From assembly GCA_001642005.1 (NCBI GenBank), contig LWCA01000186.1:1-42795 (forward strand): 42,795 nucleotides of DNA, in the 5' to 3' direction. The translations under genes and the position numbers were made by a program. Shown here piece after piece: positions 27,504 through 37,405 of this stretch. Positions within the stretch are counted from its first letter, which is position 1. Each line of letters opens with the position of its first letter. This stretch comes from Intoshia linei. Its lineage: Eukaryota > Orthonectida > Rhopaluridae. Below the pieces are notes generated by a model. It did no database searches. It had not been told where the DNA came from and saw nothing but the letters and a program-made list of their open reading frames with translations.

Positions 27504-29463
27504 ATGAATCGTAAGCAAAAGTTAAAAAATTTAATGAAAGAAACCAAAAAAAAGTTAGATGATAAAAAGAAACTAAAGACTAAAAATGCTATTGAAATTG
27601 AATCATTATCATTATCACCATTTTTCAAATATCCTTTTATTCAAAAGTTTATTCTTTTATATACATATGAATTTACAGGTCGTTTGAAAAGGTATAGGTA
27701 AATACTACAAATGGTAGTTTTATTTTAGTTAATGCAATGTGAGTAATCTAATTTTATCGAAATTGAAGGAAAATGTATTTTTATTATTTTTTTAGCAGTA
27801 ATGAAAGTTGGCTGATTTTTATGACATTTTGTAAAATTTAGGTTTTTAATTTTAGATTTGATAACATTTAATTTTTGCTTCTAAGAAAAATTAAATGTGA
27901 TCCCTATCCCCAAAACATTTTAAAAATGTATTTTTTTATTAAAGTTTGATAAAATTATACATTATATTAAGTATTATTTTTGGAAAGATTTGGTAAAAGT
28001 AGATTTTTTGGTTCAAGGTTGATATATTTGAATTTTTTTAACACGATTTTATTATATTGTGATTTTTTAAGGGTTTGATGGAATTAAACTGATTTTGATG
28101 AGATTTCATAAAATTATGTTTTTTAATTTTATTTGATTTTCAAAAAAAGGATAATTGAAGTTTTTGACCAGTAAGATGTGATTTTATAAGATTAAAGTTT
28201 ATCTTACTTTTACTCGAAAAAAACTAATAGAAATTTATAATTTTTAAAATTCTAAGACTCTTAGTTATTGAAATAAACGATAACACAGACAGACAAGTAA
28301 AGAGTTTTATATAAGTTAGGATATTTAAATTAAATTAACTGTTTAATTTCCTATACAATACGTACATAAAAAAGAGAATCATGTGTACTTGCTGTCGAAC
28401 CTTTGTACCAAACTTAAAATCTCATTTATCTTCTCAACAACATTTGAATGTAATTTTAAAATGTTATATAAATTATTTTGAACTCTAGGCGTCAAATGAA
28501 TTGAATAATTTAAATTCAAGTAGAAAAAAAATTAAAGTCGATAAAACTGAATTATATTCTGAAAACGAAAATGTTGATATTGAAATGGAAGAACCAAAAT
28601 TTACACCAAAAATTGAAGAAATCACAAAAAAACTCGAGTATATATTAAATTTCTTTTATATTACTTAGATTTATATTTATATTAAAATTACTTAGTACGG
28701 AACTAGAAAAACCCAATGTATTTTCAGACCAAAAATCAATATTATCCAACCTTCCAGATGGCTTTTTTGATGATTATGTTCAAATCGATTCAGTTTAAAA
28801 TCATTTTTTTCAATTCATATTTGAATTAGAAACGCAAAGCTATATCTAAAAAAACATTGGAAATGGACAAACAATGGGACCAATTTCAAAGGGATCTTAA
28901 AATGCAAAATGAGGTAATTCAAAATTGACAACATCTACATTATTTAGATGAATATGGAAATGGCAGTCAAAACAATTGATGAAAACATGTTTCACAATTC
29001 AATTCAAGAAGTGGATAAACAAATGTAATTATAAATAATTCCAGATCAAACCAGGTATAAGGTAGTCAGAAACTAAAGAAATTACGGATATTTTTTTTGC
29101 CAATTTGAAACTGTTTGTTTTACTTTAATTTTACCTTATGTTATTATTATATTGTCCTATATAGTGCAGTGTTTCTAACCGTTCGCAAAAATAAAAAACT
29201 AGTTTAAAATATTTTAAATGTTAAAATTTACACGTACCAAAAGGGTTGGAAACATTCATATAGTGATTATAAATATATCTAACTTGTATTTTAGTGAGTT
29301 GTGGTCACGCGTTGAAAAAATAAACGAATCCATAGATAATAGATTAACAGAAATAAAAAATATAAAATACAGTAAAATTGAAACAGCTTCGAGTGATGAA
29401 TCAGACGTTGACTCGGAAGATTTGGAAAAACTTTCAGAAGTTTGGACAAAAAATGTATTATAA
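27504..29463 (+). CDS. ZNF830: ZNF830 / CCDC16 zinc-finger coiled-coil protein, about 278 aa
   Basis: Nuclear protein linked to pre-mRNA splicing and genome maintenance. Exons: 27504-27691, 28377-28449, 28489-28637, 28696-28792, 28830-28913, 28948-29024, 29295-29463. They stay in phase to 278 aa (human 372). N-terminal LKNLMKETKKKLDDKKKLK corresponds to the human 'LRRLMKEKQRLS' start. The zinc finger is C-x2-C-x9-H-x5-H (CTCCRTFVPNLKSHLSSQQH). The hallmark LPDGFFDD follows, then EMDKQWDQFQRDLKM, ELWSRVEKIN and an acidic C terminus (SSDESDVDSEDLEK). Exon 1 may contain an extra 32-nt intron (27647-27678); with a shift of the next acceptor by 2 nt this also keeps frame. The stop lies 40 bp from the SGF11 stop (convergent). 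Confidence 0.88.
27890..28335. repeat. Inverted copy of the dispersed hAT-associated repeat, ZNF830 intron 1
   Basis: Read on the minus strand, 28240-28335 gives 'CCTAACTTATATAA..' and then 'TTATTTCAATAACTA' and 'AGTCTTAGAATTTT'. This matches 17876-17960 and 10480-10560 in order and spacing. Ends are not resolved and no coding sequence is present. Confidence 0.5.
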
Positions 29464-29503
29464 TTTCAACATTTTGTATATAAATATTAAATTGTATGTA
29501 CAA

Positions 29504-30150
29504 TTATCTTTTAGGTCTTCTCAATTCTAAAAAGTTAATACATTTATAATGTTGAAATAATTAATGTATATTGTACCTTCTGTATTATACCAATCATCGG
29601 AGTCACTACTAGTAGCTGGAATAGTCATTGTGCCATTTTCAAATACATTAGAAATTCTGAAATTTTTTAATAAATAAAATGCATGTCAATATAAATACCG
29701 TTTACTGGCCACTCTGGAACTATTTCTTCCATGTCCAAGGCATTTATTTAAGTGGTTACTGTATTTAATGCAACAAACTTCTCTGTGGCAGAGGCCACAA
29801 TAACAATAATAACTACTTGTTGGTGTGAATCCGTTTTCTAAAATTACATTGAAATTATATCAATTAAAGGTAGTACGATTTGATGAGTACGGCTTATTTT
29901 CCTCTGCCAATTTGGAGCTAAACACGTTGATTAATTTTTATATTTTTTATTACGTTTCGGGTACAAGTAAATTAAGGTAATCAAAGTGTTTTGCTCGGTG
30001 AAATTCTATTGCAGTCATTTTTATAACATAGTTTAGTAAAATATCAAATGTTTTTTTGGATTCATCGTCTTGGCTAATATTTATGAAAATTATTTATAAT
30101 GAAATGTACCTTTTGATGGGATTCTTTGAATCTTTCTGCGAGTCGGTCAT
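29504..30150 (-). CDS. SGF11: SGF11 / ATXN7L3, SAGA deubiquitinase-module subunit, 147 aa, 6 exons
   Basis: Sgf11 helps activate the Ubp8/USP22 histone H2B deubiquitinase of SAGA. Exons: 30150-30110, 30073-29954, 29917-29877, 29837-29699, 29656-29577, 29526-29504; phases agree and total 147 aa. The N-terminal helix (TFDILLNYVIKMTAIEFHRA) matches the region that packs on Sus1/ENY2. The SGF11 zinc finger is C-x2-C-x11-H-x3-C (CGLCHREVCCIKYSNHLNKC), followed by the diagnostic GHGRNSSRVASKR. An acidic SSDSDDWYN and a basic LRRPKR end follow. Unlike vertebrate ATXN7L3, it has no SCA7 domain and is closer to minimal SGF11. If the last 50-nt intron is not removed, the frame runs to a different short tail. 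Confidence 0.9.
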
Positions 30151-32153
30151 TTTAAATTTGTTTTTCAGAAATGAATTAATTATAGTATTCAATATATAGG
30201 CATGGTGATGACTACAGCTCATATTCAATTGATGGGTTACCACTGGTTCTAAATTTTTTCAATGATTTCTCTTAATTTATAATTAAAACAATCTCAATTT
30301 TAGTACATTACGTATAATTATACTTATAGTTCAATTGTGTTCATTATAATTAGCGTAAAATTTTAGTAGGTTTTATTATTGCTAAAATCAATGAATTACA
30401 ATATAATATGTTGCAATGCTAATTAATGACATATACTTTTATTAACAAAATATTTGTAGTGTCAAAATTTTATAAATTATAATTATTATACATATAACAT
30501 GTACTAATGAATATCAGATATTAATTTAAGATAATATCAAAAGCTATTTTAGTCATTGTAGTGCCGCACTACAATTACTAGTGCGTAATCATCAAAATTA
30601 ATCGAGCTAAAAATTTAAAATATCATTACATATTAATACATTATTTTTCAATTAATTCTTTATTATTTGAAATATACTATAATAATGGATTATAATCGTT
30701 CACTATAATTCAATTTTTCAAATTTAAAGTCCCAAAAGTAAATTTAATGTAAATGAAAAATTAAATCTGTAATTATAACTTTCTAAATTGAAATGAGATA
30801 AGATTTTATCAATCAATTTTTCCATATCATGGATACGATTTTACATAATTTTAATTAATCTGATCATATTTCTATTTTTCATAGTTTTTTATCTAAAATA
30901 AAGGAAAAACATTTAAAAATGCCTGAAATTTAGATTTTAAAAATTAAAAAATTTTTCATCATGTCATTCATTCAGTACTCAAAATTTCAGTATTTCTTAT
31001 CCGTGGCGATTAATTACAAAGTCAAATTTACCATATCCGAGACCTCTCTCGGGGCCTTTACGAAATTTTTCCAAATTGGGTACATATCAAATCTATTGTA
31101 TTTAAAAAATTATGTTGTTGAAATCATAATTTTTTTGTTAGTAAAATTTAGAATTCCAATATCAGACCCGTAGAAAAGTGACAAAGGCTATATGTCACCA
31201 CTAATCATTTGCAATTTTCTAAGGTAAAATTTAATACAAAATAAGTTATCTTATTTTGAAAAATGGTTTTAAAAGTTTTAGTTTATATTTTAAATTAATG
31301 GCGAGTTATAGAGTTGTCGAGTTGTGGAGAGAATACTGTAATGAGGTATGACTCGATCGAGAACTGAACCTACCATACTCCAAGAGTACTCTTCGGGTGG
31401 TTTATTTTTCAGAATTGAGCATTTAAGAATTAATATTCTTGAATATCACAACTGTTGTGTGTCCTAAATTTAAAATGCCAAGCTAAAAATGTTTGAGATG
31501 TGACACCACTAATTGTTTGTAAAATTTTTTAAGGCGAAAATTTTTCATTTTCGGTGGCCTCGAGCTTGGCAGTTTGGCTCTGACCCGGTTCATATACTTG
31601 CTAGTAATTCAGTATTTTCATTCATTATTAGCCTATTAGACCAGTATATGTCAAACGGCACGACCAGCTAATCTTACGTGTGCCCAGCGAAATATTGAAA
31701 AGTATCTGTTTACTTAAGTTGTTAACTTAAACTCAGTTACATCAAATTTAAAAAAAATGCAATTTATTAGATGCATTCAACATAGGCCGTTGCATATTTA
31801 AATTTATCCAAATTTATATTTTAGGTTTAAACTGTAAAAACGAAGATAAACACACCAAACAATGTTCGAAAATTGAAAAATAAAAATAGCACTGAAATAT
31901 TCACTAATTAGTACGAAATATCTGTTAAAATCTGAAATGAATGGTATCAATGTATTTAAAAAGTACTTGTATTCTTGTTTACACGTTCAAAAATGTTTAC
32001 ATAACACTATCAGCCATGTAAAAATGTGTAAAATATACTTTGTAATATTGTACCTTCCTATAAGTAACTATTTCAATTCACCATTTATTTATTTTTAGTT
32101 ATAAAGACCCACTTCAATGTAATAAAACTTTTGTACATTTTAATAATTTCTAG
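30151..32153. other. Intergenic region between SGF11 and the receptor gene
   Basis: Two kilobases of AT-rich sequence between divergent genes. Visible structure: a 9-bp hairpin with a 3-nt loop (ATTGTAGTG at 30555-30563, CACTACAAT at 30567-30575), and a direct repeat of about 40 bp ('CACCACTAATCATTTG' near 31194, 'CACCACTAATTGTTTG' near 31504). Short frames here lack any recognisable protein. The missing 5' exons of the receptor gene should lie here. Confidence 0.5.
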
Positions 32154-35100
32154 TCTTTGAGTATCATAAAATCTGATGAAATAAATCTTGCTGACAATAC
32201 AAAAATTTTACAAAAAATTTTGAAACACAACCAAATCAACGCTTATGTTTTCAACAATTATCATGATGTTCCAGAATACGTGATAAATTTATCAAAGGAT
32301 CACATACAATACCATAAAAAAATATTCGCTAAATATATTTTGTAATGTATGGGAAATGTATTTATTAATAATAATTTAGGTACCTTTATATTGTCGCTGC
32401 AAATACAAACAAATTTATCAATACTATTCGATTTTTCAACATGAAAAATACCGACATTTTCTACAGATATAGTTTTGATCAAAATAAAAAGTGTTCCTAT
32501 ATTGTGATATTTAATAGTTTAGGTTTTTTTAAATGTTTTTAAAATAATTAAAACTAAAGGAAGAGTTTTTTATTTAAAATTTTGTTTAGATTTAAATAAT
32601 TACATTTATTCATATTTCAACAAATTGGGATACACGAGTTTATGTTTAATTAAAGTATCGTCTTTAAAGGAAGAAATAAAAATGACATTGTCACTTAGTT
32701 TAATGAATGTCGGATATGCGACAATTTCTAGCAAATATCAATTATATGAAAACACTCATCAACGTTTCATAAACGTTTTTAAATCTATTCCGATTAATTT
32801 ATTTCAAAAACCTGATATTGATTCTAACCATTATGATAAATTTAATATATATCACATTTCTAAAAATATTTATATTGATGTTTTTGAGCCAATTGTTTAT
32901 AAATCACATTTCAAAAATATAAATGAAATATCAAAAATTGACACAAATATTGTAAAATTAGTTTACACTGCATCTAGTCCTACTATACGCCGCAAATATG
33001 AACTTTTGGTAGGCATTTTTGTAGGCCGTCAAAAAACAGTTTTGATGAAAAGTAATTATTTTAATTATTAATTATTTTTATTATAATTATTCGGATAAAT
33101 CAGTCATTGTTAAGTGAACAAATTTAAATGAAAACTAAATTTGATATGAACCATATACGTTTATTATTAATATAATAAAAATTACCTGAACATTGAAATG
33201 CACATTTCCAAAAAAATGATAATGTAAAATAAAATATTACCTGTGACGAAAATTGCGCCAGATAATTAGACAAGAACTGATAAATATTACTCCATTTTCA
33301 AATAACATGGATACATTCTGGCGCAATTAATTCATAACACATGACAGGCAACATTTTGGAATTTTGATACTTTGAAATTGAAAATTTTATTGATAATAAT
33401 AGAAATGTAATTATTATGATAAAAATAGTTTAATTAACATAGATTTTAATTATATTCCAGTAGAAATATTTTTACATGTGTATTTTTTATGATAATTTAA
33501 AATGATTTAGTCGTTATTCGAATATTGAACAGTATTTTCGCCAAACATAAATACATAATAAACGTAATCCCTCTGGTGAAATCTTGTTCCAAATCGGATA
33601 AATCTATTCGGCAAATAATGAGCCAACGTTTTGATGTCATCATTGGCTGCCCATGTGATGATGTATGGGGTGATATCATGGACATATTAAAATTGCGTGA
33701 TATTCGCTTTATTCAAACCATTGACAAAACATTTCAATCAACTGAAAAAACAATTATATTTTACAATAAATACCAAGTCATGATGTAAATTTGTATAAAT
33801 TTAAATTAATTACATTAAAAAATTTAGAAATTTCATTTTAAAAAAAATGAATAAATTGGAAAATTTACGATTATTAATGATTACAAATAAGAAAAGCCAA
33901 ACTAAAACTTGGATCAAAAAATTTTTAAAATCTTTTAAAGAAAATAAAAAAAATTGGAAAAATTCAACACTTACAAATATAAAGATTGACAATGTAAACC
34001 TGTATAATTATATAAAAGATCACAGTGTATTAATTGTCGTGATTCAACAAAAAGCATTAATTTATTTTTTGAATCATTACATCCAATGGGTAAGTTTGAA
34101 GTATGTAAACATATTCATATTTTTAGATTGTACTTTCAAAGCTAGATGTAAAAACCATGTATCATACCATTTTATGGATTAATCTTTATGAAACTAATTC
34201 AATTGAAAATTTATGTAATAAAAAATGCTCAAAAGAGGTCAAGAATGTACTGGAAAATGTATATGTGCTCAGTTTTTACAATTCAACCATTGTTTATAAT
34301 TCAAATCAACTTAAAAATTTGAATTATTTTATTCATCCTTATATTCCTCTAAATTCAAAGGTTTTATAACGTTTTTATTTTATAAATTATTAGGGTAAAC
34401 TCAGCAATGACAGCAGATTTTATCAAATTTATATTTATAATATTGTTAATATTGTATACAAAATATTACCCAATTTAACAACATCATTTCAACATAAAAG
34501 GTAGTTTTAATTGGTTATTGGGGTTGAAATTGAAACTGGTGAACAATATGAAATTTTGGTCGCAAAATATTTATAGCGTTAGTAGTTATAAGCCTTTTTA
34601 AGTCATGTATCATATGTGATACATCGGTTTTGAAAGGGTTAAAAATAGTATATTTTAATAAGCCTAAAGTACATAATCCTCTTTAACTAATCTTTGAAAG
34701 GTTAATATTAAAAAAATTTAGTTTAACTAAAAATTATTTTTGACTAGGAATAGACTTGTGGGGTTCAATTTTTTCTCTAGATATACTGAAATAAACTGTA
34801 TCAGAATAATAAATTTTTTTTAAATTATTAAAGCATTATTCGTGATTTAATATTTTTTGATAGTTAGTATATATAGTCAGATCTGTATATAGGTTTGTTT
34901 TTACTTTATTTTTAATAATATAGATATATTCTGTCTAACAAATTAAAAAAATGAGATAAGAATTGTTTTTAAAATTCTTTACGCAAATTTTAACAAAAAA
35001 AAATTAAGATGAAATAATTCACTTTAAAGTAAAAAGAAATGTGATGTGACGGTTCTACCTGAAACAAGTTTGGGAACCACTCCTTTAAAGGATTGATTAT

Positions 35101-37359
35101 AATCAATCCTTTAACTATAATTATAGTAGGAGTTTTAAGTTTTTCAACGTGAATTTATTTTTTTGGTAGAATAAAAATTGTTTCATGTTTCCTAGTAATT
35201 TCACTTTAATGGTCCGCGATAAATTTTATAATTTATCAACGGTCCGCCGTAAAAAAAGTGTGGGAAACCCTGAACATTAAACTTTAATGTATTATATTTA
35301 ATTTTAGTGTTAATATTATAAAAGAAGAATATTTAAATAATTTTCTATTAAATAATGTAAAAATACAAAATAACAACCTAATCACCACTGTATACATTTA
35401 CCGAATCATTAAAAACGAATGGAAATTAATCAATTATTTTCAAGAAAATGAAACCGTAAAGTCCAGAATTGTTTGGAGAATTTATAATCCTTATTTATGG
35501 TACCATACTATAGAATATCCTAAAATCCTTTTACCCTACGGTAAATTACTGAATAAGTCCTGCTCGATTCAATGGTTATCAGATCTCTTAAATATTGAAT
35601 GTAAAAGCAGTTTTTATATATTTATATCATCTTTATTTCTATTCATAACCGGACTCATCATTATCATTACTTCTATAGTGTTATTGTAATACTTTTTTTT
35701 TCGTAAATAATATTTTTAGAAAACAATTTGATAGAGTCAAAGATATGGATACTTTGTATAATTTATTCAAAAAAAATAAATCAACTGAAATATACAACCT
35801 CAAACGTGAAAATATTACTATTGCTTATACTATCGAGGAAAATGACAATTTTGATATATTCAACGGCACGTATTTAACTAATGGAGTACACATAAAAACA
35901 ATTGTTAAAGTTTTAAAAAGCAGGAGCAATTATATCGCAAAGGTTTTTTTAAATCAGTGATTCCCAACGTGGGGCATGCGCCCCAGCCATGTGGCTTGTC
36001 AATATTTGGTTGGGCTTTAAAAATTTGAAAAACAAAATAATTGATTAGTTATCAATGATTTCTATTGTTACAAATTCATATGGAAATATTTGTTATAAAT
36101 TATGGTGGGGCATAACACTTAAAAAATTAGGAAACAGTTTTAAATATATTTTACAAAATTGTATGATTTGACAAGTGGGAAAGATTTAACAAATTTATGA
36201 TTAAGATTCGAATGTCGCGATTATCCATAACTGAAAAATTTAGATTATTTTTAGATGACGTTTTACAACGAATTCTTAATAATGAGTAGTATTAAACATG
36301 AAAACTTGATAATTTTTATTGGACTAATATACAAAACCTTTCCGATAACAATGATATATGAAAATCTAAATAACAGTAATTTATTATCATTTGATATTCA
36401 AAAAAGTTTAGAATCATTACACAAATTCCTTACTGATAGAAAAAAATTACTCACACCCACTAATATTCATTTTTTTGGTTTTTCTAATTCCTCTTTAACC
36501 ACCCTTGCTGAAGGTGTAATAAAGGGATTAATTTATTTAAAAGAAAAGGAAATTATACACGGGTATTTTTATGTTAGTTGTAATCAAATTTCAATATATG
36601 AAACGCTTGTAATGAAAGGTCGAAAACAGGGCTTTTTGTATTTTTCAAAATTAAAGTGTACTATGGATAATATCAATTGGATATGAGTGAAGAATTTTTT
36701 TAAATATTTTTGATTATACATTCAAAAATATGCTTATACTTTGATATACAAGCTTTTCAAAACATTTTAAATTTGTAGTCATAATTTTAATAATATTTTG
36801 CTTTTTAGATTCATATGCGCTAAAAATGTATTTGTGGACTCTCAATATAAAACAAAAATTGGAAATTTGATGTACGCAAGTTCATTTGGAGAACATAACA
36901 TATTACAATTATTTAAAGGTAGTTTAAAATTCAGAAACAATTTATAAATACTTAGAAAATGAATATGACAAACGCTGGCTTTCTCCAGAAATAAACTTGA
37001 ACAATGAGATTGGATATAACACCGATGTTTGGGGTTTGGGTATATTGATATTCGAAATAATAACATTTTGCAACATACCATTTGAAAACTGCAGCCTTGC
37101 AAGACTAGACGAAAGATCTACATATCTAGACGGAATACGATTCGAAAACACTACTGAAAACTGCTCGTAATTATATTTAATTTGTTAACGTCTTAAATGT
37201 TCAATTAACAGTATGTTTAGTATAAATATCATTAAAAAATGTTTACAATTCAAAATAAACCTGCGTATCACAATTAATGAAGCAATGGAGGCATTAAAGT
37301 CAAAATCTAATTATTTAACAATGAACAAGAATGCCAAAATATTAATAGGTTATGCGTAA
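32154..37359 (+). CDS. Receptor: PBP1/ANF-like ectodomain, one TM helix, dead kinase-homology domain (5' end unresolved)
   Basis: Exons: 32154-32341, 32380-32522, 32590-33051, 33511-33784, 33828-34089, 34127-34360, 34394-34500, 35308-35685, 35720-35942, 36255-36562, 36809-36918, 36956-37166, 37212-37359; all phases agree, at least 1015 aa. From 33511 the ectodomain follows the periplasmic-binding-protein/ANF-receptor plan (INVIPLVKSCSKSDKSIRQI, QRFDVIIGCPCDD). One membrane helix follows (IFISSLFLFITGLIIIITSI). The kinase-homology domain has LKRENITIAYTIEEND, SSIKHENLIIFIGL, HGFICAKNVFVD where HRDLAARN belongs, KIGN at DFG, RWLSPEI and YNTDVWGLGILIFEI. Catalytic Asp and DFG are absent, so it is a pseudokinase. 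It stops right after this domain, with no cyclase. The layout resembles receptor guanylyl cyclases minus the cyclase; RYK-like kinases are the alternative. The N-terminal 300 residues are unrecognised and could belong to another gene. Confidence 0.7.
34501..35307. mobile_element. hAT-type ends nested in a receptor intron
   Basis: This 807-nt intron carries a hAT right end at about 35262-35276 (reads back as CAGGGTTTCCCACAC, followed by GGCGGACC) and a second possible end, GTTTGGGAACCACT, at 35069-35082. Internal sequence near 34780-34860 resembles other members of the dispersed family. Left ends and target duplications were not found, so the internal boundaries are approximate. Confidence 0.5.
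35085..35127. repeat. Perfect 30-bp palindrome abutting a 14-bp palindrome
   Basis: 35085-35114 is a perfect 30-bp palindrome centred on ATTAT|AATC-type sequence (arms TTAAAGGATTGATTA). 35114-35127 (ACTATAATTATAGT) is a second perfect palindrome sharing its first base. It lies in the receptor intron between two hAT ends. Confidence 0.85.
35955..36130. mobile_element. hAT element 5' fragment in receptor intron
   Basis: CAGTGATTCCCAACGTGGGG at 35955 is a typical hAT terminus and begins a GC-richer stretch (GCATGCGCCCC). It shares 'GTGGGGCAT' with the hAT element at 39852. No right terminus occurs before the next exon at 36255, so this copy is truncated or decayed. Confidence 0.55.
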
Positions 37360-37405
37360 CGCACACAAATCAATATTTGTGTAATTATGTAAATACACAA
37401 TTTAA

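Noticed and set aside
30961-31173. 70-aa plus-strand frame in the SGF11/receptor gap
   Set aside because: No motif, no splice partner, and composition like the AT-rich background.
32120-32153. A 21-nt intron (GTACATTTT..CTAG) joining an extra upstream exon to the receptor
   Set aside because: Shorter than any supported intron here, and no start codon or signal peptide is gained.
36255-37359. RYK receptor kinase as identity of the kinase-homology domain
   Set aside because: Catalytic-domain similarity is comparable, but the ectodomain is several hundred residues and looks PBP1-like, not a short WIF domain; kept only as an alternative.
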